A DNA stretch of 64,000 bases from Clostridiales bacterium (GCA_004554585.1 SFLH01000005.1:1-64000); one strand, 5' to 3'; numbered from the stretch's first letter, positions 33,906-44,130 are shown. The notes: generated by a model not told the origin, from the letters alone. Numbers and translations are program-made.

Positions 33906-35207
33906 CTAAATGTTTTCCTCCACCAGAACGAGGGCCAGGGGCCGGCCGGTGTCGTCCCGCTCCAGGCGATAGCAGTCGGTGTGATTGTTGCCTTGGAAAT
34001 AGAACCAGGTGCCATCGCTGACCAGGCTGGCGTTGGCAGATCGCTCCAAGAGCGGCACCCTCTCCCCAGTGGCCAGATTGACCGCTTCAAAGGTGTGCTG
34101 GTTCAAGGTGACCCCATTTTCCGTGGTGACCTGCTTGTCGCTTTGATAGTACAGCCAGCCGTCAAAATAGGCCTGGTAAACACACCAAATCTCCTCAACA
34201 GGCGCCTCCTTGGGAACCGGCAGATTCTCTGTCTCGGTGAGCAAAATGTAGTCTGTGGGATAGTGCAGATCATAGCCGTCCTCGTCAAACCGTCCCTGCT
34301 GGCGGTACCCCACCACCAGACCACCGGGAATGGCATACACACTGCCCATGGTGTCCGGCGGAAGGATGGACTGGCCGTTCTCCTGCACGTCGGTCCAGTA
34401 GAAGTCGTTCATCTCCACATCTTGTTCCCAGCCGGGATAGGTGAATCCCTCGGGATATTCCATCCTCACTTCCTGGACCTCCCGCGTCCCAATGGAAACG
34501 ACAGTGGTGTCGTAGTCCGCATCGGTTTTTTGCCGCTGGGAGAGGACCTCTCCAGTCCGGCTGTCCACGGTAATGGCATAGCTGGTCATCCCGTCGGAGG
34601 CCCGATAGGTGAAGGACACCGTATCCTCCGCTACCTGGTCCATAAACAGGGCCACGCCGTAGTCCATCACCGGCTCTTCCCCGTTCAGCAGGCTGCCGAT
34701 CAGACCACTCAGTTCGCTCTCCGGCATCTGCTGGCCCTCCACGGTGTCAGGGGCGGTGTAGAGGACCGTCTCTTCACCAGTGGCCAGGTCCTGCCGCCGC
34801 AGCTGGTTGGTACCCATGTCCAAATAGTACAATCCATGGCTGTTGACCCCCCAAGAGGGGAAAAGCACATCCATCGGATGTTCCTCGGCAGAGACCAGCA
34901 GCTCCTTGCCCTGGCCGGGCACATAGCGCACGATGCCCTGGGGCACCCGGGTCTCCGTCATGGCAAAGCCGCTGCCGGCGTAGACGTAATACGCCCCGTC
35001 CTGGATAATCCCTTCCGTATCCCCCACGCCCTCCGAGGGGAAGAGCACCGGAATCAGGCTGCAGAACCAGAAAAGCACGATGAGCCCCACCACGATGCCC
35101 AAAATGGCCAAACGGCGGCGCCAGGTCTTTCGCTTGACCTCGGCCGATTCCAGCACCAGGTTATCGTCCAGCATATCCAGCATCTCATAAAACTTCTCGC
35201 CGCGCAT
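33906..35207 (-). CDS. Membrane-anchored sensor-like protein coupled to an ECF sigma factor
   Basis: 433 residues. A cytoplasmic N-terminus of about 35 residues is followed by one transmembrane helix (LAILGIVVGLIVLFWFCSLIPVL). A large external domain is rich in short beta segments with aromatic-Tyr patterns such as GVNSHGLYYLDMGTNQLRRQDLATGEE and FDGWLYYQSDKQVT, like a beta-propeller (DUF5050-like). The start codon overlaps the sigma stop by one base, so it is probably the anti-sigma or sensor partner. No recognised zinc-finger anti-sigma motif is visible; the role is inferred from coupling. Confidence 0.8.
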   Translation of the reverse strand: MRGEKFYEMLDMLDDNLVLESAEVKRKTWRRRLAILGIVVGLIVLFWFCSLIPVLFPSEGVGDTEGIIQDGAYYVYAGSGFAMTETRVPQGIVRYVPGQGKELLVSAEEHPMDVLFPSWGVNSHGLYYLDMGTNQLRRQDLATGEETVLYTAPDTVEGQQMPESELSGLIGSLLNGEEPVMDYGVALFMDQVAEDTVSFTYRASDGMTSYAITVDSRTGEVLSQRQKTDADYDTTVVSIGTREVQEVRMEYPEGFTYPGWEQDVEMNDFYWTDVQENGQSILPPDTMGSVYAIPGGLVVGYRQQGRFDEDGYDLHYPTDYILLTETENLPVPKEAPVEEIWCVYQAYFDGWLYYQSDKQVTTENGVTLNQHTFEAVNLATGERVPLLERSANASLVSDGTWFYFQGNNHTDCYRLERDDTGRPLALVLVEENI

Positions 35208-35770
35208 CACACCAACCCCCTTTCCTCCAGGTAGCGCCGCAGCCGCTGGCGGGTCCGGAAAAGCTGGGATTTGATCTTGCTCTCGCTGCTGCGGAAGGTG
35301 ACGGCCAGTTCCCCAAGGGAGTCCCCCCAGAAATAGCGCCGCAGGAACATCTGCCGCTCGGCGGGCTTGGCCTTCCGGCGGAGAAACTCGTTGATGGCCT
35401 CCATGAGCTCCCGCTGGGCCACCTCGTCCTCCACGGAGTCCTCGCTGGGCAGGACCTCCGCCAGCTCGTCCAGGAGCAGATAGAAGCGGCCGTCCCGCTT
35501 TTGGGCCTGGTTGTGTTCCAGCCGCTTCAGGGCAATGTTCCGGGTGGTTTTGGCCAAATAGGGCAGCAGGCTCTGGGGGGCCGACTGGGGCACCGCGTTC
35601 CACACGGCCAGATAGGCGTCGTTGACGCACTCCTCCGCGTCGTGGTGGTCGGCCAGAATGTTGTAGGCCACGGTGTAGCAGTAGTTCCCGTATTTCTCCG
35701 CCATGGCGGTCAGGGCCTGCTGCTGGCGGGCCTGGCACAGGGCCAGGATCTCCTGGTCTTTCCATACCAT
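35207..35770 (-). CDS. ECF-type RNA polymerase sigma factor
   Basis: 187 residues. Sigma region 2 is at about 10-80 (YCYTVAYNILADHHDAEECVNDAYLAVWN) and region 4 at about 120-180 (AERQMFLRRYFWGDSLGELAVTFRSSESKIKSQLFRTRQRLRRYL). The ATG at 35770 is chosen because AAAGGAG lies 10 bases upstream; the open frame extends nine codons further. It forms a two-gene unit with the downstream membrane protein. A GGAAC...CTATAA pattern about 55 bases upstream may be an autoregulated ECF promoter, with low certainty. Confidence 0.92.
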   Translation of the reverse strand: MVWKDQEILALCQARQQQALTAMAEKYGNYCYTVAYNILADHHDAEECVNDAYLAVWNAVPQSAPQSLLPYLAKTTRNIALKRLEHNQAQKRDGRFYLLLDELAEVLPSEDSVEDEVAQRELMEAINEFLRRKAKPAERQMFLRRYFWGDSLGELAVTFRSSESKIKSQLFRTRQRLRRYLEERGLV

Positions 35771-35988
35771 CCCTGGCACGCTCCTTTCCCCTCCCATTCC
35801 GGGGTCGTTTCAACCTTATAGACCGATTCTTCTTCGTTCCGGTTGCGCAAAAAGAAGATTTTTTGTGGAAAGAAAGGACCTGCTGCAAAACAGTTCCTTG
35901 TCTGCTCACCGGCAAAGACAGACAGAGCTGTCAACGGCGGGCACAGTCCGTTCCCTTGACCGTTGACTGACTCGGCTGGCCTTATCAT

Positions 35989-36186
35989 CTATTCGTCATC
36001 CAAAAAGAAAATTTCATCCACATGAAGTTTTAGCAATTTCGCAATTTTCATCGCAAGTTCCAGAGTAGGGTTGTACTTATCATTTTCGATGGCAATAATC
36101 GTTTGGCGGCTTACACCCAATTCCTTTGCCAAATCTTCTTGACGCAATCCGATTTGTTTTCTTAACTGTTTTACGATATTCCTCAT
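35989..36186 (-). CDS. XRE-family transcriptional regulator (single HTH)
   Basis: 65 residues, almost entirely a Cro/CI helix-turn-helix (LRKQIGLRQEDLAKELGVSRQTIIAIENDKYNPTLELAMKIAKLL) followed by VDEIFFLDDE. This is the classic YozG-like mini-regulator. It follows a small membrane-protein gene by 6 bases. Codons are AT-rich compared with every neighbour, suggesting acquisition. Confidence 0.92.
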   Translation of the reverse strand: MRNIVKQLRKQIGLRQEDLAKELGVSRQTIIAIENDKYNPTLELAMKIAKLLKLHVDEIFFLDDE

Positions 36187-36192
36187 GATGAC

Positions 36193-36522
36193 TTACGCTC
36201 TTCCCAGAAAATAAGTTCCAATCGACAAAATGAGTACAACGAGGATAATCGCAGATAGTACTGTCCGTAAAAACCGATTGGGTTCCCGATATTCTTCCTC
36301 TCCGGCAACCATTTTTTGTTTCATCGCAATCTGAAAAAATCCTTGGACAGATATTGCAAGGCATAAAATCAGCGACGGCAACGGGTTATATTCCACATCA
36401 TACATCAGTGCTTGCCAACAGTTGAATAGTGTCCATATGCTTAATGCCAGCAACGCAGCTTTATAGCCCCATTCCTCTGAATGAAGTTGAATGCTTCTGT
36501 CCAGTTCATCCATTTTCTTCAT
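36193..36522 (-). CDS. Small membrane protein paired with the XRE regulator
   Basis: 109 residues with three probable membrane helices (AALLALSIWTLFNCWQALMY; LPSLILCLAISVQGFFQIAM; LRTVLSAIILVVLILSIGTYFL). No known domain recognised. Genes of this kind are often found upstream of YozG-type regulators, and the regulator may control or be sequestered by it; this is inference. AT-rich codon use matches its partner. Its promoter is at 36586-36613. Confidence 0.8.
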   Translation of the reverse strand: MKKMDELDRSIQLHSEEWGYKAALLALSIWTLFNCWQALMYDVEYNPLPSLILCLAISVQGFFQIAMKQKMVAGEEEYREPNRFLRTVLSAIILVVLILSIGTYFLGRA

Positions 36523-36585
36523 ATCAGTTCCCTCCCCGCAGTTTATTGACTCGGTTTTTTAATGTTAAAACTTCTTTACATTTTT

Positions 36586-36613
36586 ATTGTACTACAAAGC
36601 AGGAAAATGTCAA
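36586..36613 (-). promoter_or_regulatory. Promoter of the XRE/membrane pair, flanked by inverted 8-mers
   Basis: Minus strand TTGACA (36613-36608), 16-base spacer, TACAAT (36591-36586). AATGTTAA at 36561-36568 and its complement TTAACATT at 36620-36627 bracket the promoter and could be operator half sites for the XRE protein. Confidence 0.75.
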
Positions 36614-36667
36614 GAACGCTTAACATTTTGTATGCCGCAGTATGGCGTTTGCATCATTCCCCCGAAC

Positions 36668-36714
36668 AAAGCGCTGCCGGGAACCGCCATCATGGCAGTT
36701 CCCGGCAGCGCTTT
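36668..36714 (-). terminator. Hairpin after lepA
   Basis: A perfect 17-bp stem (AAAGCGCTGCCGGGAAC with its complement) with a 13-base loop, 38 bases past the lepA stop. The T-run is poor (TTTGTT), so termination is likely but not certain. Confidence 0.6.
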
Positions 36715-36751
36715 GCGGGTTTCATTTCCTTCTTGGCCAAACAGGCACAGA

Positions 36752-38557
<1,806 letters not shown>

Positions 38558-38603
38558 ATTTCTTTGTCCTCCTCATGGAAAATCCACCTCGGCGCAGGTG
38601 CAC

Positions 38604-38680
38604 CGTGCAAGCGGTTTGCCCCAGGCAAACCCTTGGCGGAGCCGAATTCACTTCGGCGGAGCTGAAAGCAAATAAAAGGA
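38604..38680. repeat. Hairpin cluster between lepA and XRE gene
   Basis: GGTTTGCC-CCA-GGCAAACC is followed by GCCGAA-TTCAC-TTCGGC, with the octamer GGCGGAGC repeated directly (about 38635 and 38656). The GGCGGAGCC loop motif also occurs in the arginine-cluster elements, but the overall order differs. Confidence 0.5.
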
Positions 38681-38695
38681 GTCCCCGGGCAGGCA

Positions 38696-39136
38696 TTAGG
38701 GGGCGGTCTCCCCCTTGCCCCCCTGGGGGCCTTTCTCCCGCTGGCTGGGCGGCTTCTTTTCCTCCGCCAAGGCCTGCTTCAGCTGGCCGGCCAGGCAGTG
38801 GAACAGGGGTCTGCTGTCCGGTTCCCGGCGGCACAGCTCCAGGCACAGCTGGGTCAGCAGGTCCGCCGTAGACGAGAGCACCGCAGGGTCCGTCCCCTGG
38901 GCATCCGTTCCCTCCCAGCCTGGGCCTCGCTCCCGCTGGCGGCCCAGCAGATAGTCCGCCGAGACCCGATAGTAATCACAGGCCCGGACCACAAAGGCCA
39001 GCCCCGGCTCCCGGATGCCATTTTCATAGTGGGACAACAGCGCCTGAGAGACCGCCAGGTCCTGGGCCGCCTGCCGCTGGCTGACCCCCTTCTCATGGCG
39101 CAGCTGGGACAGCGTCCGGGCAAATCTCACATCCAT
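38696..39136 (-). CDS. XRE-family regulator with C-terminal extension
   Basis: 146 residues. The helix-turn-helix at about 5-65 reads RFARTLSQLRHEKGVSQRQAAQDLAVSQALLSHYENGIREPGLAFVVRACDYYRVSADYLLGR. A region of about 80 residues follows that may pair as helices (LLTQLCLELCRREPDSRPLFHCLAGQLKQAL), with a charged tail. The ATG at 39136 has AGGAGG 7 bases before it; an upstream in-frame ATG at 39169 lacks one. Targets unknown. Confidence 0.88.
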   Translation of the reverse strand: MDVRFARTLSQLRHEKGVSQRQAAQDLAVSQALLSHYENGIREPGLAFVVRACDYYRVSADYLLGRQRERGPGWEGTDAQGTDPAVLSSTADLLTQLCLELCRREPDSRPLFHCLAGQLKQALAEEKKPPSQREKGPQGGKGETAP

Positions 39137-39337
39137 GCCACCCCTCCTGCTTCTCTTTTTCCGCCCCATGGGCTTTAACAGTTCGTATTATTATACCTTG
39201 TGAAATACCCTCTGTAAAGGCCCTGCCGAGAAGAATTTTCTCCTGGCAGAACCCGGGAAATCCGGGGAATTTTGTCCCCCTCGCCCCCCTTCCCCGGCAA
39301 AGGCCCAAAGGCGGCAAAAAGCCCGTTTTTCAACCCC

Positions 39338-39366
39338 TTGACGGATGGGACATCCCTTCGTATCAT
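39338..39366 (+). promoter_or_regulatory. Promoter of the M23 peptidase gene
   Basis: TTGACG (39338-39343) and TATCAT (39361-39366), 17 bases apart. Transcription would begin near 39373, which rules out the upstream ATG at 39345 as a start codon. Confidence 0.8.
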
Positions 39367-39431
39367 CTTTCTGTAACCAGTTTGTTACCCTTTTGTTTTC
39401 TCTATGCAACCCAATGGAAAGGAGCGACACG

Positions 39432-40847
39432 TTGGACTATCTTGCAAACCAGAATTCAGAGGACCAGCGGGACCGCCAGAGGCCGGCGCCCTGTTCCATC
39501 CCCACAGAGTTTTCCCCCCGCCTGACCCCGGCCAGGGAAGGCTGGCCCCGCCGCCGCCGGCGGGTGGCGGCGGGGATTTTGCTGGGACTGACGGGGCTGT
39601 CGGCAGCAGGGGCACTTTTGGTCTCCACCTGCACCCTGTGCTACGCGGTCTCCACCGACGGCGCCCCTCCCCTGGCCTTTGTGCAGGGGACGGACACCGT
39701 GCAGAGGGCCGTGAGCCAGGTGGAGGATCAGGTCTCTCAGATCCTCCAGGCCGACTACGACTACACCCAGGAGACCACCATGGCCCTGACCATCGCCCCC
39801 AAAAACAAGCTGCAGGACCCCGATGAGCTCACCCACAGCCTCATGGAGACGGTAGAGCAGGTGCGGGCGGAATACATCCTCACCATCGACGGCCTTCCCG
39901 TGGCCGCCTGCGAAAGCCAGCAGGCCATCGACCAGGCCCTGTGGACCGTAAAGGAGCGCTACCGGACCCAGTTCACAGTGGCCGCCTACTTCGGCAACAC
40001 CGTCTCCGTGGAGGAGGGGTACCTCCCCGCCCAAACGGAGGTTCTGGACGCCGACGCCCTGGTCCAGCGGCTGACCCAACCCCGCAGCCAGGTTCAGGCG
40101 GCCATGGACGACCTGGCCCAGGCCCTGGCCCCGGCGGAGGAAGCGGGGGTCCTCCCCGCCTTCGCCGCCACGGAGGAGACCGAGGCCTTTCAGGAGGACT
40201 TGCCCGTGCTCACCGTGCTCACGGTGGAGGAGGTCACCTATACCCAGCCCGTGGATCCCCAGGTCCAGGAAGTGGCGGACAACACCCTGCTGGTGGGGGA
40301 GGAAAAGGTCCTAGCGGAGGGTACCCCCGGCCTGGCGGAATACACCGACCGGGTGACCTACTCCCAAGGCCGGGAGGAATACCGGGAGACCATGTCCACC
40401 AACCTGCTCATCCAGCCTGTGCCCACCCAGGTAGCCGTGGGCACCGCCCAGGGGGCAGAGGGGGCCAAAGGCCGGTTCCTCTGGCCTTTGGAGGGGCGGA
40501 TCTCCTCCCCCTTCGGCGAGCGAACCATCTTTGGCGGGGAGAGCTTTCACCGGGGGCTGGACATCGCCGCGCCCAGCGGCACCCCCATCGCCGCCTCCGC
40601 CAGCGGCGAGGTAATCTGGTCGGGAGAAAAGGGGACCTACGGCAACCTGGTCAAACTGGACCACGGCAACGGCTACGTCTCCTATTACGCCCACTGCTCT
40701 GCCCTGTTGGTGGAGGAGGGGGACTGGGTGGAGCAGGGGCAGACCATTGCCCTGGTGGGCTCCACTGGCCGCTCCACCGGCCCCCACTGCCACTTCGAGC
40801 TGCTGTGGCAGGGAGAGCTTTTGGACCCTCAACTTTGTCTACCTTGA
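39432..40847 (+). CDS. Membrane-anchored G5-M23 peptidoglycan endopeptidase
   Basis: 471 residues. A basic cytoplasmic head (PRRRRRVAAG) is followed by one membrane helix at about 46-66. A long stalk and a G5 domain at about 260-336 come next, then a C-terminal LytM/M23 zinc peptidase with His373, Asp377 (HRGLD) and His452-x-His454 (HCH). The best start is TTG 39432, with AAAGGAG 7 bases upstream; ATG 39414 is an alternative that overlaps the ribosome site. It probably cuts peptide cross-links or activates cell-wall remodelling in growth or sporulation. Confidence 0.9.
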   Translation: MDYLANQNSEDQRDRQRPAPCSIPTEFSPRLTPAREGWPRRRRRVAAGILLGLTGLSAAGALLVSTCTLCYAVSTDGAPPLAFVQGTDTVQRAVSQVEDQVSQILQADYDYTQETTMALTIAPKNKLQDPDELTHSLMETVEQVRAEYILTIDGLPVAACESQQAIDQALWTVKERYRTQFTVAAYFGNTVSVEEGYLPAQTEVLDADALVQRLTQPRSQVQAAMDDLAQALAPAEEAGVLPAFAATEETEAFQEDLPVLTVLTVEEVTYTQPVDPQVQEVADNTLLVGEEKVLAEGTPGLAEYTDRVTYSQGREEYRETMSTNLLIQPVPTQVAVGTAQGAEGAKGRFLWPLEGRISSPFGERTIFGGESFHRGLDIAAPSGTPIAASASGEVIWSGEKGTYGNLVKLDHGNGYVSYYAHCSALLVEEGDWVEQGQTIALVGSTGRSTGPHCHFELLWQGELLDPQLCLP

Positions 40848-40895
40848 CATCTTGCCGCCGGACGGGAAGCCCCCCGCCCGGCGGCAAGATGTTTT
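40847..40895 (+). terminator. Terminator of the M23 gene
   Basis: A long stem, ACATCTTGCCGCCGG with its near-complete complement, followed by TTTTTG. It starts at the stop codon. The remaining gap to 41078 is AT-rich with no feature seen. Confidence 0.88.
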
Positions 40896-41078
40896 TGCGC
40901 GAAATTCATTTTTTTGCAGCAGGCTATTCGTTTTCTAGATTTCTTATGGCGCCATAGAAAAATTCTTGCACACCGTCCCTTCATCTCTTGCATTTTCGAC
41001 CTTTCCTATCTAATAACGCAAGTTTTCCGTCTCCCTCGTGAAGTAATGTTTTCTTTCCTTTTGTATATTGACATTAGG

Positions 41079-41107
41079 TTGACTTTTTCCTCGTCTCACG
41101 GTATCTT
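41079..41107 (+). promoter_or_regulatory. Promoter of the acetate-type transporter gene
   Basis: TTGACT (41079-41084) and TATCTT (41102-41107), spacer 17. The leader is about 45 bases. Confidence 0.75.
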
Positions 41108-41158
41108 GGGGCCAGTTCAACGGTTTCATACCCATTTCATCAAAGGAGGATTTCTGTT

Positions 41159-41695
41159 ATGGTTCCTGTCAATCCCGAAGCCATCGGCCTGTTTGGTCTG
41201 TTTGCCACTGTCATCTGCTTTGGCCTGGAGCAGCTGGGCGTGGGCGTGAAAGGCGCTGACCACGAAAAGCTCACCCGCTCCCTGGGCTACATCGCCATCT
41301 TCTTCGGCGGCTTCACCCAAATCTTTACATCCCTGTGCATGTACCTGTTCTCTGTGGGCGGCGACCACAGCATCTACCTGGGCACCGTGTTCGGCTTCTT
41401 CGGCCTGTTCTGGGTCCTGGTTGGTTTCTTCTTCATCAAGGGCGGCGACAAGAAGGTCATGGCCCACTTTTTCCTGTGCGGCCTGATCCTGTGCATCGGC
41501 TTCACCATCCGGGCTTTCCAGGACGGCCTGGTCTGGCCCCTGGGCATCGACCTGGTGGTCATCGACGTGCTCCTGCTCACCCTGATTCCCGCCTGGTACA
41601 CCGGCAAGCCCGCGCTGACCAAGCTGGCCGGCCTGTGCAACGTGGCCATCGGCATCATCTCTGCCTTCCTGCTGTTCCCCGCCCTGTTCCTTTGA
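41159..41695 (+). CDS. GPR1/FUN34/YaaH-family acetate/succinate transporter
   Basis: 178 residues with six membrane helices. The N-terminal NPEAIGLFGLF matches the NPAPLGL signature of the family, and FGGFTQIFTSLCMYL and FFGLFWVLVGFFF are typical helices. Members carry acetate and succinate across the inner membrane. AAAGGAGG lies 9 bases upstream. It is a single-gene unit. Confidence 0.9.
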   Translation: MVPVNPEAIGLFGLFATVICFGLEQLGVGVKGADHEKLTRSLGYIAIFFGGFTQIFTSLCMYLFSVGGDHSIYLGTVFGFFGLFWVLVGFFFIKGGDKKVMAHFFLCGLILCIGFTIRAFQDGLVWPLGIDLVVIDVLLLTLIPAWYTGKPALTKLAGLCNVAIGIISAFLLFPALFL

Positions 41696-41929
41696 GGCGG
41701 ACCGGACAAGGCCTTTTCCCGACTTTTGTTCCCTTCCACCCCATTGTGAAACCGGCTTAAGAACGATATCGTTCCGCCCCCTTTTCTGGGCTGCGGAAAG
41801 CAAACTACACCATCCCTGCCCACAAGTCCCCTGGCCGCCCGCGGCCAGGGGGCTTGTGCGTAAGGGGACGGGCTCCGCCGGCGGAGGCCCGCAGCTCGCC
41901 CGCAGCCCCTCCTCCCTCTTCCCCGCAGA

Positions 41930-41962
41930 AAGACCCCGCCGGCAGTGCCCGGCGGGGTCTTG
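41930..41962. terminator. Hairpin between convergent genes
   Basis: Stem AAGACCCCGCCGG/CCGGCGGGGTCTT. T-runs are weak on both sides. A second GC-rich palindrome lies at about 41829-41852. Confidence 0.55.
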
Positions 41963-41992
41963 GTTTTGGTGTTTGGTTTCTGGGCGGAACTC

Positions 41993-42259
41993 TCACTTCT
42001 TCGGGTCAAACAGGCCCTCCTCCCGAAGTTTGGCCGAGATGTAGGCATAGCTTTCCAGGCCGTTGTGGGGTAGCAGGCAGTAGGAGCAGTCCTTGATCCC
42101 GTCCCGCAGGACAAAGCTCCCCCGGCAGTCAGGGGCCCGATAGAGGGGGCAATAGCAGAACAGGCAGTTAAACTCCTCCTCCTTCACGTCCTTGTGGCAG
42201 GGGAAATACTCGCAGTCCCGGTTTTGGAACCAGGTGTAGTGCTTGCCGGTCAGATCCAT
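41993..42259 (-). CDS. Cysteine-rich small-domain protein
   Basis: 88 residues with ten cysteines, including CEYFPCHKDVKEEEFNCLFCYCPLY and CRGSFVLRDGIKDCSYCLLPH. This arrangement matches the PF04071-type cysteine-rich small domain, probably a metal or iron-sulfur site. It starts MDLTGKHYTWFQNRDC at 42259 after AAAGGAG-like bases. It lies behind the glycosyltransferase gene, separated by a GATCCCCCGCCA-type hairpin. In some genomes the family sits near cobalamin genes, but none are here. Confidence 0.85.
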   Translation of the reverse strand: MDLTGKHYTWFQNRDCEYFPCHKDVKEEEFNCLFCYCPLYRAPDCRGSFVLRDGIKDCSYCLLPHNGLESYAYISAKLREEGLFDPKK

Positions 42260-42282
42260 GGCGCTTCTCCTTTCTGTACAAC

Positions 42283-42311
42283 GCGATCCCCCGCCACGCT
42301 GGCGGGGGATC
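42283..42311 (-). repeat. Perfect hairpin between glycosyltransferase and cysteine-rich genes
   Basis: GATCCCCCGCCA pairs with TGGCGGGGGATC around a 3-base loop. No T-run follows on either side, so it may be a processing or mRNA-stability stem rather than a terminator. Confidence 0.6.
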
Positions 42312-42354
42312 GTAGGGGTCAGTATTCTTTTGGGCCGCGCAAACAGGCCCTTGC

Positions 42355-43611
42355 TCATTTCCGCCCGGCGGCGGTTTCCAGCACCCGGCGGTCGGCCCGG
42401 TGGTGCTCGATGGGCTTCCACTGCACCTGCTTGCTGAACAGGGCCACCAGGGAGATGGGGATGTAGGTCAGCATGAAGATGGGGAAGGTGAAGGTGTAGA
42501 GGATCTTCCGGGCAGGGGAGGTGTAGATGTTCTTCCACTCGGTGACGGTGGTGAAGGCACCCAAGAGGAAGAGGAGGGTGTACAGCCACGTCAGGGTCTG
42601 CAGCATGTACTTCAGGCAGGGCATCACTGACATGCCGTCGGCCGCGGTGAGGAAGCCGCCGATCAGGTAGACGAAGGCCAGGCCCACGGTGAGGATGTAG
42701 GCGGGCATGACCGTCATGCTCATGTCGTAGCAGGAGAAGTGGCCCTTGCCGATGCCCCGGAAGAGGCTGAAGCCGTACTTCCGGAAAACCTGCAGAAATC
42801 CTCTGGCCCAGCGCAACCGCTGCCGCCAGGACTGGCGGAAGGTGGCCGGCTGCTCGTCATAGAGCACCGCGTCGGCGCAAAAGCCGATCTGGCGGCCCTG
42901 GAGGATGTTGTAGACGGAGAACTCGATGTCCTCGGTGAGCAGGTGGAAGCGCCAGCCGTTGGTGCTCTCGATGACCTTGCGGCTGAAGAGGAAGCCGGTG
43001 CCGGAGACGGCACAGCTGGTGCCCAAGAGCATGCGGGAGTTGTTCAGGTAGCGGGACTCCCGGATGAACCACAGGGCATAGCCGGCGGAGATCCAGTTGT
43101 CGCCGTAGTTCTTGGAGTTGCGGTAGCTGGTGATGACCTCGTAGCCGTCGGAGAAGGTCCGGTTCATGGCCTCCACGAAGCGGCGGTCGAGCACGTTGTC
43201 GGCGTCGAAGACGAAGAACCCGTCAAAGGTCTGGGGGTAATCCTCCTCGATGTTGATCAGCAGCTGCTCCAGGGCGTAGCCCTTGCCCACCTTCTCCTTG
43301 TTGAAACGGGTGTAGACCACAGCGCCTTCCCGGCGGGCAATTTCCGCCGTGTTGTCGGTGCAGTTGTCCGCCATCACAAAGACGGTGATGAGGCTTTGGT
43401 CATACGTCTGGTTGCGGATGCTTTGGATTAGATCGGCAATGACTGCGGATTCATTTCTAGCACAGATCAAAATGGCGAAACGGTGGAGAACCTCTGGTTT
43501 GTGAGGTTCCTGCTTTCTGGTGAACGGGACCACCAGAAAGAAGAGCTGATAGGCATAACAGCAGGAAAACACAATGCCTATCACAAGATTGATGATCAAG
43601 ATGATATCCAT
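42355..43611 (-). CDS. Membrane glycosyltransferase, GT2 family
   Basis: 418 residues. An N-terminal helix is followed by a GT-A core: ILICARNESAVIADLI, a DNCTDNT nucleotide site, FDADN (metal-binding DxD), the acceptor TEDIEFS and the processive motif QRLRW. Four C-terminal helices complete the BcsA/NodC-like layout. It likely makes a surface polysaccharide or glycolipid. No PilZ domain or partner gene is adjacent. The RBS is weak (AGAAGG). A structured leader of about 240 bases precedes it. Confidence 0.9.
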   Translation of the reverse strand: MDIILIINLVIGIVFSCCYAYQLFFLVVPFTRKQEPHKPEVLHRFAILICARNESAVIADLIQSIRNQTYDQSLITVFVMADNCTDNTAEIARREGAVVYTRFNKEKVGKGYALEQLLINIEEDYPQTFDGFFVFDADNVLDRRFVEAMNRTFSDGYEVITSYRNSKNYGDNWISAGYALWFIRESRYLNNSRMLLGTSCAVSGTGFLFSRKVIESTNGWRFHLLTEDIEFSVYNILQGRQIGFCADAVLYDEQPATFRQSWRQRLRWARGFLQVFRKYGFSLFRGIGKGHFSCYDMSMTVMPAYILTVGLAFVYLIGGFLTAADGMSVMPCLKYMLQTLTWLYTLLFLLGAFTTVTEWKNIYTSPARKILYTFTFPIFMLTYIPISLVALFSKQVQWKPIEHHRADRRVLETAAGRK

Positions 43612-43886
43612 TTTTTAACCTTCTTATACCTTTTCTTTCTGTCAGTTTGTCCTCGGCAGGACCGGCAGCGGGCGGAAGGGACCCTTCTTATCCTCTCCAC
43701 CAGGCGGTATGCTGGGTACACATCGCATTCCTTTTACTTTATCCCATCCTACCGGAAAATGCTATTGCCTTTCCCCACAATCTTCGGGGATCTTTTCCTG
43801 ATTTTCCGGGCAAAATGAGGACAGCATGCTCCCATCTACCTCCCCATAGGTTGCCTTCATTGTACAACGTCCTGAAGAAAAGTCAA
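43612..43886 (-). promoter_or_regulatory. Promoter and structured leader of the glycosyltransferase gene
   Basis: Minus strand TTGACT (43886-43881), 16-base spacer, TACAAT (43864-43859). The leader of about 240 bases contains CCGGAAAAT (43809-43801) pairing with ATTTTCCGG (43760-43752), enclosing a CCCC-N9-GGGG hairpin. No known riboswitch class is recognised. Confidence 0.6.
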
Positions 43887-43989
43887 TTAAATTTCTCTTA
43901 ATTTTTTATGACCATCCGCGCCTTTGTCCGACTTTCTTTCGATCTTTTCTATTTTTTCCGTCTTTCTTACTTTCCAAACCGATTCCCCC

Positions 43990-44032
43990 TTGACAGCCGG
44001 GAAAAAATCCGTTATAGTTAGCCTACGCTAAC
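43990..44032 (+). promoter_or_regulatory. DUF2325-DUF3793 promoter with palindromic operator
   Basis: TTGACA (43990-43995) and TATAGT (44013-44018), spacer 17. GTTAGC-CTAC-GCTAAC at 44017-44032 overlaps the -10 box and start site, an ideal repressor position. The motif resembles metal-repressor (DtxR/IdeR-like) boxes; this assignment is an inference. Confidence 0.8.
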
Positions 44033-44130
44033 AAAGAGATTCCCTCGGGCAGCCCCGGCAAGAGGTCCCTGCCCGTCCCCCGCATTTTCCAATGCCTGCG
44101 TCCGAAAGGGCGCAAAAAAATCCCCCAGCA

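Noticed and set aside
35208..35915. N-terminal extension of the 33906 membrane protein across the sigma gene
   Set aside because: The ECF sigma factor occupies this interval in another frame with clear region 2 and 4 motifs, and the ATG at 35207 is coupled to its stop.
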